Shown here one piece after another: positions 1 through 11,860 of a DNA stretch of 64,000 nucleotides. The stretch covers positions 20,027,017 to 20,091,016 of the forward strand of contig CM038466.1 in the NCBI GenBank assembly GCA_021464415.1, written 5' to 3'. The position numbers and the translations under genes are program-made. The stretch's first letter is position 1, and each line of letters begins with the position of its first letter. The notes below the pieces were generated by a model that saw only the letters and a program-made list of their open reading frames with translations, was not told the DNA's origin and did not search any database. Source of the DNA: Lonicera japonica (Eukaryota > Streptophyta > Magnoliopsida > Dipsacales > Caprifoliaceae).

Positions 1-1
1 G

Positions 2-220
2 AAGCTCAAGGAACGACTATCTGAAGCAGAGAAGGAAAGACAAAGGCTAATGGAACCCTCAGGTGGAACTTTAAGCAACAACTCATGTTCATCAGTCTCC
101 ATGGAGGGATTAATGGACCCACCTTTTCTTGGGGAATTTGTGTTGGAGGAATTGGAAGATGTGTTTTACGTACCAGAATATAATTTAATTCATGGTTTAG
201 AGTGGGTTCATTTTATGTAG
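2..220 (+). CDS. C-terminal end of a class I HD-Zip-like transcription factor (partial)
   Basis: One frame is open from the window edge to a TAG at 218-220 and encodes 72 residues; the gene starts upstream of the window. The first residues (KLKERLSEAEKERQRL) are charged with spaced leucines, like the end of a leucine zipper. A Ser/Asn-rich linker follows, then an acidic aromatic tail ending in VFYVPEY...GLEWVHFM. Class I HD-Zip proteins of the HB21/HB40/HB53 group are plant-specific DNA-binding regulators that I remember ending in a similar acidic, Trp-containing activation tail. The homeodomain is not in the window, so this rests on a short tail. Support comes from its neighbours: GBF1- and HVA22-like genes follow, as I recall for HB40 in Arabidopsis. 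It could instead be another transcription factor tail. Confidence 0.5.
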   Translation, partial: KLKERLSEAEKERQRLMEPSGGTLSNNSCSSVSMEGLMDPPFLGEFVLEELEDVFYVPEYNLIHGLEWVHFM

Positions 221-1904
221 ATATATATAATTAGCATGTAAATAATGATCGACTATCTAATGTATTTTTTCTTTTCCTTACTTTTCTTAGGTTTCTGGTT
301 GTGTGTTTCCGGTGTTATTATATATTGACTAGAATATGGAATAATAATTTGTTTTATAAGACACTGTTTGAATCAAAAACTTTTTACACTAAATGGAGTT
401 CTCAACTAATGATACACAACCTACGTAATTGTAATATTGTTAGCTGGTTTTTCAGCATTTTAATAGATGTAATAGCTTCTTGTGTTAATGTGTACATAAA
501 TCATTTGCATAGGCTACACGTATTGTCAAAATAATATATTACAAATTTTTGGTGTGATTTGCTAGAGTATAGAACTGAGTCCTGATATGTGACTCCTCGA
601 CAAATAAGATTGACATGACCATTGTTACGACTACTCAATCCATTAATTTAATAAATGAATAATTTGCGAGCTGAGTCTTTATTATTTTAACTAGTTAACA
701 AACCAAAATAGAAAGTCATGTTAACATCACTGATGATGTTCAATAAATTAGAACTCATACAGCAATGTTGCAAAAAGAAGATTTTATATAGCTTATGCGT
801 ACAATATATAAGAAATAGACATATCTATATATTCCAGATATAAGGCTGCAGTCACATATATAGAGATGATTTAAAATGAGAACATAGAGAAATTGGCAAT
901 AATTAGCCTACTTTGGAAACAAAATAATTTATAACCAAACATTCAAACACATTTTAAAAAGGAGTGTATATATAATATACATTCATAGTGAGGTGATAAA
1001 AAGCTGGACGTTTGTCTTTTTGGTTGCTGGAAGATGAATGCTAGGTAATTTGCAAATTGAATGGATTCAAATGAAGTCTCAAAAGGGAATGAAGGGTAAT
1101 TATTACTTCACCAAAAAGATGGAAATGAAGTGACCTCGATCTGAAAAAGGTGACACTTATCCACTAAACATCAAACCCCCAACGAACTTGGATAACAATA
1201 TTTGTAAGGACACGCATGCACCTTATCGAACCATTGATAATTTGATGCACACCTTTAAGGCTTTAATGAGATAGACAAAAGTGTACTTTGAGATTCATGA
1301 CTTTCTGCAACAAGACAGCTAGCTAGCTCAAATTATATATATATATTTTCAGGGGAAACTGAAAAGTTCGTGATGATAAAAATATTCTTAACCACATATA
1401 TATATATATATATATATAGTGTGATAGTTACGTACGCCATGTGAAATAATGATACACGTGGCAGTGATGTTACATTTTATGGGTGCGTTTATTATTACAT
1501 AAGTTCAAGTTATACTTGGTATAAATTAAACAATAAAGTTCATCTCCATTTCATAATTTAGTAATTTAATTGTTGAATTAGTTAATTATAAAATCTCAAA
1601 GAAGTCACTTATCACTGTCATGTTATATATTGAAGTATGAACCTTACCAAAATTAAATAAAAGTAAGTATAATGAATATATGGTTACAAATATCAGATTT
1701 ATTTTGAAATTTTGCATACTTGATAAACACAATAAAAATTGCTTATCTAACAGTGGAATTAATAATTTATGAATATGAGAAAAATTTATATGGGTGTAAA
1801 ACTTGTTAATCTTATACCGGTGTAACTTGAACATTTCCTTTTTATAATATGATAACACAAAAAAGTGGAATTTCCGTAATAGATACATAATATTGTGTTT
1901 GTAT
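221..1904. other. 3' flank and AT-rich intergenic DNA
   Basis: No coding sequence is recognisable. The first few hundred bases are probably 3' UTR of the HD-Zip-like gene. A (TA)n microsatellite lies at about 1395-1419. Short ORFs here show no domain or codon pattern that I trust. Confidence 0.5.
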
Positions 1905-2003
1905 TGTTGGAAAATATTGCTTTGACTTGTATATTATTTTACAAGAAATAATTTCTCAAGTTTATTTAAAATTTATAACAAAAATATGTGAAAATACTTA
2001 AAA
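1905..2003 (+). repeat. 5' part of a dispersed repeat starting TGTTGGAAAATATT
   Basis: This stretch closely matches 9705-9800: both open with TGTTGGAAAATATT and share a long run around TTTTACAAGAAATAATTTC. The solo LTR at 2009-3602 interrupts it; what follows 3607 no longer matches clearly. It is probably a small LTR-type or foldback element. Confidence 0.45.
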
Positions 2004-2008
2004 CACCA

Positions 2009-3602
2009 TGTTGACCTAAGGTCTTAATCTTATTTTGATAATAACAATAAATCAATCATGTGTAATTTAACATATTTCTTGATACAAGTATATAGTTCAT
2101 TTACTTGAAAAATTCAAGAAAAACATGATAAAAATCACTCTTTCACTATTCGATCATTGGACAAGAGAAGGATCACTCTTTCACTATTCGATCATTGGAC
2201 AAGATAAGGAAGATCAAATCTCTCAATGCAAATCATGAAGCACAAAGGATCAAAAGACTATATGAAAAGTTTCAAGGAAAAAGCTTCAAATGAAGATCAA
2301 TCCGAAGAAACAAATCAAACCATTCGAAGACTCGTTAATTCAGTAATTTAGTGAGTGCTTAAGATTTATGTAAAGTTACTTTATTAATCAAATTCTTATA
2401 GCTTAAACGTATTCATGCATCTTTTAAAGATTGATTCAAATAAGTTTGAAATTGAATTTATTTGAAAAACATCATTTTACAAAGAACGAGTTTCAAAATA
2501 AATTCATATTAATTTTAAATGATCATATTTTAAGTTCTAATAAAAATAGGTATCTTAAAAATATATCTCTGAGGTTCACAAATCATTATAATTGTATTTG
2601 GAACAAAGTTGTTAAATTGCAAAAATATTTTTATTTTACATTTAAAATTCGCTCAATTTTAGCACAGTTTTGATCTAATGGTATAATGGAGGTCTTCCTG
2701 GACTCCGATCATTTTAAAAATTTTACAGTAGTTAGACAACATCTCTTAGCACTTTTGACTAAAATTTGAGTATGATCCATCGATCAGATTCGGAGAAATT
2801 ATCAAAACAATTTTTAATTTTTTATCAAAACTAACTGTTGAAAAGTTTGAAAATGTATACCTTTTATCCAAAACATTTCTTAACCACCCCCAATGGCCAT
2901 ATGATTTTGCAAGCTATATATATGATATCTTAGACATGTTTTAACATACCTTGAATCATTCTAATACTTTATTATTCATATATTCAAATATACAAAGATT
3001 TAATAATACATTTTGATCAATCTTTCATCTTTTGAGCTATATAGTTTTGACCAATCTTGATAACCCTAGTGTGAGTTTCATTTGTAATATTCAAATACAC
3101 TTGAGAGTTATTGTATTGGTGTGTATCACCACAAATAATTCATTCTTCATTTCAAAAGAGAGTTTGTCTCTTTGTAAAGCAAGAGAGCATATCTTGTAAG
3201 AAGTGTAGTGGGTATAGTTACATTGTGAGTGTTGTGTGCATAACAATATTTGTATTGAGGTTTAATCTTCATCCGAAGAAGATTGAATAATGAAAATTCT
3301 CGGAGAACTAACCGAACGAGGACGTATGGTTTAGGAAACCGAACCATGAGGACAAAAAATCTTAAGTTTCAAATTGGTTTAATCTTTCTAAACTCAAGCT
3401 CTCTTTTTATTGCTATATTATTGCTTGTATTTTGAGATTACTTATTTGCTTGTCTTAGGATTGATTATTTGAAATTTATTATTTCCTTGATATTGTTACT
3501 TAGCTAAGTTGCTTTACTTAAATATTTTAAAAATATTTTAATTCCGTATTAAGTTTTTAAAAACCCTATTTACCCCCCTCTAAGGTTGTTTTTTGACCAA
3601 CA
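2009..3602 (+). mobile_element. Solo LTR, copy A of a ~1.5-kb LTR family
   Basis: The element begins TGTTGACC and ends GACCAACA, so it has the TG...CA ends of an LTR with a TGTTG/CAACA terminal inverted repeat. It is flanked by a perfect 5-bp target-site duplication, CACCA (2004-2008 and 3603-3607). Its 3' end carries the same C-rich motif (TACCCCCCTCTAAGG) as the copies at 5822-7316 and 61606-63097. There is no PBS, polypurine tract or coding domain, and no second LTR nearby. This is what LTR-LTR recombination leaves. The C-rich end resembles LTRs of some Ty1/copia (SIRE-like) elements from memory, but no internal region is present to confirm that. The ORF at 2431-2673 lies inside and is not credible. 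Confidence 0.85.
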
Positions 3603-3607
3603 CACCA

Positions 3608-3830
3608 TTTATAGAAAATAGTAAAAATAAAGAAAGCTGGCCTTTGGAAGTCACAACAAAGTCGCTATCTTAAAGACATTATTGCCTCCCTACGTGCAGG
3701 TATTGACGATCGATAACGCATCCAAGATAAAACCCATAAGGCTTGCAACTTTGTTTTCTCCATGTACATATCCACATGAGGAAGACGAGTGAACTAATCC
3801 AGTCACATTGCCCAACTCAAAATTATATAT

Positions 3831-3869
<39 letters not shown>

Positions 3870-5750
3870 TTAGGTCAGTCTAATATGTTAAGACTTTCCT
3901 AACTTATGTTTTGACTACATATTTATTTTATTAGTAGATATTAAGTATTTGAAACCTTTACAAATTCTTCTGTTATATCTTTATCCATTAATCATAACAA
4001 TAATTGTGTAATTAATTAATTTATTATTAAATATTGCAATATTTCAAACTTATTCAAATTATTGATTGTTTTATTAATAAATACATAAATAGTGATTTAA
4101 TTTATCATTATAATTAAAAGCTAAAATCTAATTTTTCTAATTGTAATACTAAATAATACATAATTTGTTATCTCTTTACTTCACTATAGTAATAGTAATA
4201 ATAATAAATATTATCATATAATATATTAATAATCAAGTTAGTCCTAATATAACAGGACCCTTTTATGTTTATGTTCTCAACTGGTAGCTCAAATTTAATG
4301 TGGATGATTATCTTTCGATCCAACGTCTCAGAATTATTAAAGCATGTTGGTAATATTGATGATAATAATAGGTATTTAGTTAATTAACTATATTAAAGAT
4401 TTAAATAGTTTAAAACCTATGAAAATTTTGATTGTATCTCTATAGCCATTAAATAGTTATTTGTAAATTAGAGTTTTTTTATATCTCCAATGTGTCCCAT
4501 ATTATTTAACATGTAAATTATTTATATAATAGCATCTCCAATACTACTATATATTCCTATTTTGTTTAATTATAAATTATAGTTTTTCTATATTTTTAGC
4601 ATCCCCATATTATTTAACATGTAGATTATCTATAAAAGAATATGTCAAGTAGTAATAGTACATATTTATATCTTATTTGCACTGTCACGTCAGCTTTCTC
4701 TCTCTCCAACTATTTTTTAAAACTTCAAAATATAATAAATTTTAATTTAACAATATTTAAAGTTCATTTTTCTAGAGACATTGATTTATTTATGATTTTG
4801 TTTTTTAAAGTTTACAAATTATATATACAAAAATAAATTAATATTATTGTGAAAGCAAAAAGAATTACGTTAAAGAAATTTATATTCCTTAAGCATAATT
4901 AATAAATTATAAATTTGGTTATTTTAAAAAAACCTATAAATTTGGTTCGATAACAAATAAAACTACATTAGTAGTAGCAATCAGGATTTAGGATGACAAA
5001 ATATCCATGCCAATAAGTTTTTGACTAACCATGACCCTAAAGCTTGATATTTTTTATTTTTTTTAATTGTGGTAAGTATAGGTACATTCTAAACATAAAT
5101 ACGATTTGAGTTATATCCAATTTAAGTTCGTGTAAATATGGCATGTTGAACTCAAACAAACCCATATATCCGGTGAAGGAGAGCCATCTTTTTGGAGCCT
5201 TGACGATCCTCGTGATGATGTCCAAAAATACCGAATAATATTGCGTACCCTACCATTATTCGATTATTAGGCATGTATGAGTAGTTTTTACTATCAATAT
5301 CAATATCAATTATTTATTAATATTTTAACATTTAGTTATATTAAATTCAATGTAAGTTTCGATTGCTTAAAATTATCTATACGTTCCCAAATTTAATTAT
5401 ATTTTCTTATTATAAATAGTAAAAATTAATTTTCTGAATGTAAGAATTTTAATTTTTAACACCCCTTTATTTCTAAAAAACAAATATAAAGGGCATCATA
5501 TCATATATACATTAACAACTTCATTTTTAATCATTAAAAAATTTAGAACTCGCGAATTTATTTATTTATCTCTCAAGATTAAAGTAGTGATATTTATAAT
5601 ATCAATTTGTTTGACGAAGAAAATATAATTAATTATAAGAAAGAATAAAAAATAAAAAAGTTAATTGTAAGTGATAATAGTATATCCAAAACTTAGAGCA
5701 TATCAGGTATTATATTTATTATTTTTTAAAAATAAAATAATAATAGTTTA
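3608..5750. other. AT-rich intergenic DNA with (TA)n microsatellite
   Basis: No gene found. A long (AT)n run lies at about 3833-3861. Around 4490-4635 the phrase ATTATTTAACATGTA recurs twice about 120 bp apart, a small degenerate duplication. Confidence 0.5.
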
Positions 5751-5821
5751 TTTTATATAACAACCCAAAATATCTCAAATTGATAGTATAATAGAAAGTT
5801 CCTTAGTATATATGTGAGTAT

Positions 5822-7316
5822 TGTTGACCTTAAAGTCAATTAATCTTATTTTGATAATTACAATAAGTTAATATAGTGTTATTTAACTCGGTTATTCCAA
5901 TGATGATAGCCATTAGCCGATATCTTTTCCAACCAAGTGTGACGTCAAACCGATATAGTCAAACTCTCACACAAATGCTTTCACTCACAAGAAATGAATT
6001 CAAATGATCTCCATGTGCTTCACAAAGAATCAAAACCAAGAAAGAATCAAGATCATCAATCAAATGAAGATACGCACAAGACAATCAAACATCACGAAGA
6101 CTCGAATTATCATTAAATGGAGTGAGTGCTTAGATTTTATGTAAAGAAACTTTATTGATCAAATCCCTATAGCTCAAACATATTCTTACATCTTTTAAAG
6201 ATTGATTCAAACTAGCTTGAAATTGAATTTATTTGAAAAACATCATTTTACAAAAACCGAGTTTCAAAATAAATTCATATTAATTTTAAATGATCATATT
6301 TTAAGCTATAATAAAAATAGGTATCTTAGAAACATATATTTGAGGTTCTAAAATTATTAGAATTTTATTTGGAACTAAATTGTTAAATTGCAAAAATATT
6401 TTTATTTTACATTTAAAATTCGCTCAATTTTTGTCCAGTTTTGATCTAACGGTAAGATGGAGGCCTTCCCGAACTCCGATCATTTTGAAATTTGTACAGT
6501 AGTTAGACAACATCTCCTGGAAATTTTGACTAAAATTGGAGCATGATCCAACGGTCTAATTGGGAGAAATTAACAAAACAAACTTAAATTTTTTTGTCAA
6601 AACTAGCTGTTGGAAAGTTTGAAAATGTATACCTTGGAGCCAAAACCTCTCTTAATCATTCCCAACGGCCATATGATTTTACAAGCTATAAATATGATGT
6701 CCTAGACATGTTTTAATACACTTGAATCATTCTACAAACTCATTTTACATTTATACAAAGTTATTCAAGTATTCAATTCATTTAATTGATCAATCTTTCA
6801 TTTTTGAGATATATACTTTGATCAATTTTGATATCTCTTAGTGTGAGCTTCATTTGTATTTTGTTATACACAAGAGAGATATTGTACATTGGTGTTAGCC
6901 ACCAAAACTTATTCAAATCATATTTGTGAGAGTTGTATCTCATAGGTTAGCAAAAGGGTATCTTGTGAGAGTATTGTGGTGTAGCAATACTTGTAGAGTG
7001 TGTGAGAAGAATACACTTGTAGTGGTTTGATCTTCATCCTGAAGGAGATCGGTTTTAGTGGAAGTTCTCGGGAAACTAATCGAGCGCGGAGTAGGGGAAC
7101 AAGCCGAACCGTGTGGACAAAAAATCTTGGATTTCGATTGGTTTAATATTTCTAACTCAATCTCTTTATTATTGATTGTTTGTTATTACTTACATTCCTT
7201 GATATATATTTGTTAAGTAAATTGTTTTACTTAAACTTTTTGAAAAGATTTTTAAATTCCGCATTTAGTTTTATAAACCCTATTCACCCCCCCTCTAGGG
7301 TATTTTCCGATCTACA
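5822..7316 (+). mobile_element. Solo LTR, copy B, nested in TRIM LTR1
   Basis: Same family as 2009-3602: it begins TGTTGACC, ends in a C-run followed by CTACA, and shares long internal blocks with copy A (for example around 6190-6300). Flanking pentamers are AGTAT (5817-5821) and GGTAT (7317-7321), a target-site duplication with one change. It splits the first TRIM LTR, so it is younger than that element. There is no internal retrotransposon sequence. Confidence 0.83.
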
Positions 7317-7822
7317 GGTATAATGAACCTAACTTACAACTTGGGCTAGCCATTTTGATAATGAACCCGAACAATTGCATATAGTATTAGACTGGATCTA
7401 GGACCCCTATCACGTGACGTGTAGATATTGCGGGTCGAGTTTGTGCCCGGCTTGACGAGTACATCAGGGATTTAATGAGGGGAGATTGTAACGACAAAAA
7501 ATATCTCACATCAGTAGTATAATAAGAAGTTTCTTGGTATATATGAAGATGTATTGAACCTAACTTACAATTTGAGCTAACTATTTTGGAGGGAACCCTG
7601 GACTACAATCACGTGACGTGCTGATATTATAAGTCAAATTTGTGTTGCTGACGGCGAGTCAGAATAATTGGATGCGGCTAGCTAATAGGTGAGATTGTAA
7701 CGACTCAAAAATATCCCACATCGATAGTATAATGATAAAATTCTTAGTATATATGTGCGAACAATGACCATAAATCACAACTTAGGCTAGTCATTTTGGA
7801 GGAGAACCCGGGTGGTTACATA

Positions 7823-7833
7823 TGGTATCAGAG
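7823..7833 (+). other. Primer-binding site complementary to initiator tRNA-Met
   Basis: TGGTATCAGAG lies two bases after the TTACA end of TRIM LTR3. This is the standard plant LTR-retrotransposon PBS. A mutated version follows LTR1 (about 7382). Confidence 0.75.
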
Positions 7834-8083
7834 TGGATCCAAGACCACTATCACGTGATGTGTTAATATTGTAGGTTAAGTTTGTGCGGCAAACAGTAAG
7901 TCTTTGTGTGAGACCCCGACTTGACGAGAACGTCAAATATTTATCGTCCCACATCGATAGTGTAATGGGAATATCAATAGTGTAATGAGAATGTCCTTGA
8001 TATATATTGGTATATATGTGGTGCAATGAACCTTACAACTTAAGCTAGCCATTTTATGGGAGAACCCGGATGGTTATATTTTA

Positions 8084-9015
8084 TCTGAAAACTAATTATA
8101 ATTTTAAAATATTATGTGGATCTAAATATAAACTTATCTAAATGTAAACATATTAATTTAAACTTATTTGAATATTGTCTTGGCGTACGTTTATTCTATA
8201 TGTGATTAATAATTTCTAAATTTTAAAAATCCAAAAGGTACTAATGAAAATATATATAAATGGATTATGTTGGAATTAACTTTAGGGGATCAATAGTTGA
8301 GTTTATGATTTTACCAAATTCGAATTTGATATATCTAAAATTATGATTAAAATTAAACTTGACTAAAAGTATATTTATTTAAAAAAAAAAATCAACCAAG
8401 TTTACTATACTATACGTATAAATCTCAACTCACTATTTTCCTTCTTACAAGTTGTAATTAAATTGTATGATAAGGATATTTTTAAAGAAAAATTATTATA
8501 TTTCAGTAGAGTTAAGACAAATTGATAGAATTTACGTGAACTCGAACTTAAGCCATTTAGTACCCATGCTTTTTCAGATTATAAAATAAAAAAGAAAGAG
8601 TCCGCTCTATATTAGAGTTTGCTTAGTCGAAAATCTGTCGAATTAGGCCATTTCCCATCCCTAATTATAACGGAAGTGAAATTAGTCATATTTAATTTAC
8701 TCTACCACTATTTGAATAATAGGCATACAATTATATTTTTTAAATTTGGTTAAGATTAAAAATTAAAATTAGTGCCATATGGGAAACATTTAATTCCTCC
8801 TATTCGAATTAAAAGTATACTACTACTTTTTAACATAATGTTAAAATTAATTTCTTTAAAAAATAACAAAATTAGAATAAGAACTCTTAATATGAGATAA
8901 AAAAAATTACGAGTAATTATAAATATAAAAAAATAATAATAAATATAATTTTAAATAGTGTGACCAATTATATATAAACATAATTGAATCGTGCCATAGG
9001 TACAGATGTTAACTA

Positions 9016-9046
<31 letters not shown>

Positions 9047-9699
9047 GGATTATAAAATAACTTTCTTTAAGCTTGCGTGTATATAGAAGACAAAGCTAGA
9101 AATATATAATTTTATTTTACACTTTTTAGAACATAAAAACACATATCAACTCCCTTTAGATATGTTAAATAAAATGTTTTCCTGTTAATTGAGTATGCTA
9201 CTTTCCTATAAAATGATTTAAGTAATCATATGGCCGTTAATCATACTCATACTCATGCTTAATAGGTTTATGAGGTTATTGAGATTATATAAAACTAACT
9301 AATACAACACGTCATTATCGAAATTGACTTGCTTGTGGTCCCATTCTATATACATTTTAATCTTTTATATATAAAAGACGCATATGTGGATAACTTTGTT
9401 TTTCACATCAAGCTATAAAATTAACGTATGGCAATTTGAAAACTCCTTTATGTACATATAATGCAGTTTTACTCCTCTGCTCATAATTGATATTAAACCC
9501 ACATAATTTTAAAATATTAAATTAAACTTCTATTGAAGAAGTTGTAAGGTCCGTTGCTTATATTTTTATGAAATTAAGTACAAGCACAAACACAAACACA
9601 AACACACACATATATATATATATATATCTTTATATAATTCGAAACATTAATTTTCTCTTGCACATAAATTATCTTACAAATCAAAGCATTATAACGTCT
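8084..9699. other. AT-rich intergenic DNA
   Basis: No gene seen. Microsatellites (TA)n lie at about 9020-9046 and an (CA)n/(TA)n compound tract at about 9580-9627. Confidence 0.5.
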
Positions 9700-9704
9700 T
9701 TAGC

Positions 9705-9940
9705 TGTTGGAAAATATTATTTTGAATTGTATATTATTTTACAAGAAATAATTTCTCAAGTTTATTAAAAATTAATAACACAAATATGTAAAAATATATA
9801 CTTTTTTTTTGACACAAGAAATGGGTGTAAAAATATATACTTAAAATTATATAACTCTTGTATTTATATCCATGATATTTATTAAATTTGTAACTCACAA
9901 CATAATAATTAATTATGATTTTTATTAAAATATTCCAACA
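9705..9940 (+). repeat. Second copy of the TGTTGGAAAATATT repeat, with inverted ends
   Basis: It begins TGTTGGAAAATATT and ends AATATTCCAACA, a near-perfect terminal inverted repeat with TG...CA ends. The first ~95 bp match 1905-2003. TTTAGC directly precedes the start and recurs at 9945-9950, a few bases beyond the apparent end, so the exact right border or duplication is uncertain. It could be a small solo LTR or a foldback MITE. Confidence 0.5.
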
Positions 9941-10671
9941 TGTATTTAGCATTTTAATTTTGTCACTAATGTTGTACGTGGCATAATTTTCATATTCAAT
10001 TTTTTACAAAAAACTAAAGTAATATTGTATTAATTAATAGTGTCTTATTGTATTTAGATATATATATATATATAATCATGTCTTTAATTGTATTAGTCAC
10101 CCTAATTATATTTTTATAGTATTGCTACGTCGTGTTAAACGTACTGGCTACTGAGTAGTATTCTCTTCCTTAGAAAACTAAGTACAGTTTTATGTTAAAA
10201 TCATGCATTTCCGTTAGTTTTTTATTGTAACGGATCTAACAAAAACGTTCCTACATTCCTGAAATGTTATGCGGTTATACTAGGATTTCACCATGTACGA
10301 CGACGGAAATAGAAAAGCAATGTGACTATTGCTACTATGTGATACTCTTAACAATAAATGCATACGTCCAATTCTGAACATGAAGCTCTAGAAGCAAGTT
10401 CAGCCATTTTTTTATGTATATAATTAGGGTAAGATATCTGCCATAAAATTGGACCACAGCCTAATTTTTACAAAAAAATAGAAGAAAAGAAAGTCTTATG
10501 AGAATCCGTCGTGATTTATTGTGGGTGCAAAGTCAATGATAGCCAGTTTTATATATTATTAGACACGTACTCAGCACACTGATGCGTGTGCACAAATTAT
10601 TTTTATGAGGATTTAAATTAGCTAAAAATATATATAATAAGTGAAAAAGTAACTCAATGATAAAGTCTGCC

Positions 10672-10880
10672 TAACCCCAAGGGGTGGCCTAGTGGAGGGG
10701 CTGATTTGGAACGTACGACACGTTTCAGGTTTGACCCTTCCCTCGTGCAACTCTTTATGGCATAACTTCCTGTATATGTAGATAGAGATTTTGGACCTGG
10801 TTGGGCTACTGTACAATGAATTTCCTACTGTATATGTTGTGATGTTTTTGTGGTCTATTTTGTGTAGCTCTTTATTAATT
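10672..10880 (+). mobile_element. tRNA-derived SINE-like sequence
   Basis: A GTGGCCTAGTGG block at about 10684 resembles a pol III A box. GGTTTGACCC about 40 bp downstream resembles a B box. This layout is that of plant tRNA-derived SINEs. The 3' part is T-rich and unremarkable. I could not fix the ends or a target-site duplication. The minus-strand ORF across it is not credible. Confidence 0.5.
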
Positions 10881-11419
10881 ATTATCAAATATTAACGTTG
10901 TTATAGTAGTTTAGTGTGACTATTTGTTTACTTTCAGTGAATCATATTTTATATTTTTTGTGAAAAAATGATTTATCATATGGAATTTATAAACTTTGAC
11001 ACAAAAATAGCATAATGAAATATTAGTTCACAAATGTGGCAGTTTGGGCTGGACTGGGCCCTGGGCTGCTATTGTCTTGCTTGCGCCATTCTTATTGTGC
11101 CAGCAAATAGTGCTAGCTCGGCTTGAGCCTATAGCGTAACCCAAAATACCAAATGTTGAATGGGCCCAAGCACAAAAATAATATTGATTTTATTTTTTAT
11201 ACAAACAGTACATCATCTAGATTTGAGTAAATTTCGAATAAATTTGACCGAGTTCCACTAAAGAAGGGAAAAGAAAATAGATAGATAGTGATGATACCTT
11301 ACACTCTTACAGATCTATTAAGGAGGATTGTAGTTTTATCTAATAAAGTAAGTTATCTTTATTGTTAAAATTGAAATAACATCTCTCATAATAATACGCG
11401 CAATCTCTAAAATTAACGC
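10881..11419. other. Intergenic DNA up to the MULE target site
   Basis: No gene recognised. The 8-bp target-site duplication TACTAAAA at 11420-11427 closes this stretch. Confidence 0.5.
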
Positions 11420-11427
11420 TACTAAAA

Positions 11428-11471
11428 GGGTGGGACTATTTACAACCACCATTTCTCTCTATAACACCCCC
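11428..11471 (+). repeat. Left terminal inverted repeat of the 10-kb MULE
   Basis: Matches the right end (21461-21504) in inverse orientation with one mismatch in 44 bp. Looser similarity (ATCTCACAAACACCCCCC) continues inward. Confidence 0.88.
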
Positions 11472-11860
11472 CACTTAATTTTGAATATATCTACTTTTAA
11501 GCACCCCCCTTGTATCTCACAAACACCCCCCTCAATTAACATATTTACTTTAAGGTAAAAAAATTAATCTATTAATTTAGACATGGATAATAAATTAATC
11601 ACACACTTTAAAACACTCCCATTATATCTCACTAACACCCCCCACCCCCACATAATTTATTCACACTTCTCCCACAAATCCCATTTGCTCTCCCCATAAA
11701 CCCTCTCCCCATTTACCCCGAGTATTGCATTCAAACTCGATTCTTTACCATTTTGGCTCCAAAAATCAACATTTCTACATTAAATCCAAGTGCAAGCATT
11801 ATTGGTTAATAGTTTGAACATTAAGTAAAAGTTTTAGATATAAGAAGAAAGAACTTGGTG

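Larger units (their letters stand above)
5756..8078 (+). mobile_element. Tandem TRIM-type miniature LTR retrotransposon, four LTRs and three internal segments
   Basis: Short LTR-like units (125 bp in the best copy, 7696-7820) begin TGTAACGACTC and end GGTGGTTACA. The order is LTR1 5756-7379 (split by a solo LTR), LTR2 from 7487, LTR3 7696-7820 and a decayed LTR4 about 7936-8078. LTR1 and LTR3 are each followed by a tRNA-iMet type primer-binding site, intact only after LTR3 (TGGTATCAGAG, 7823-7833). LTR2 and LTR3 are preceded by purine-rich tracts ending GAGAT. The second unit lost its LTR end and PBS by a deletion near 7600. The whole array is flanked by TTTTA (5751-5755 and 8079-8083), so it sits at one insertion site. 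There is no coding capacity, as expected of a TRIM. The ORF at 7787-8026 is an artefact of this element. Confidence 0.8.

Noticed and set aside
2431..2673. 80-codon ORF in solo LTR A
   Set aside because: AT-rich LTR sequence; the equivalent frame is not kept in copies B and C.
10622..10888. Minus-strand 88-codon ORF
   Set aside because: Lies across the SINE-like sequence, no domain or codon pattern; chance frame.
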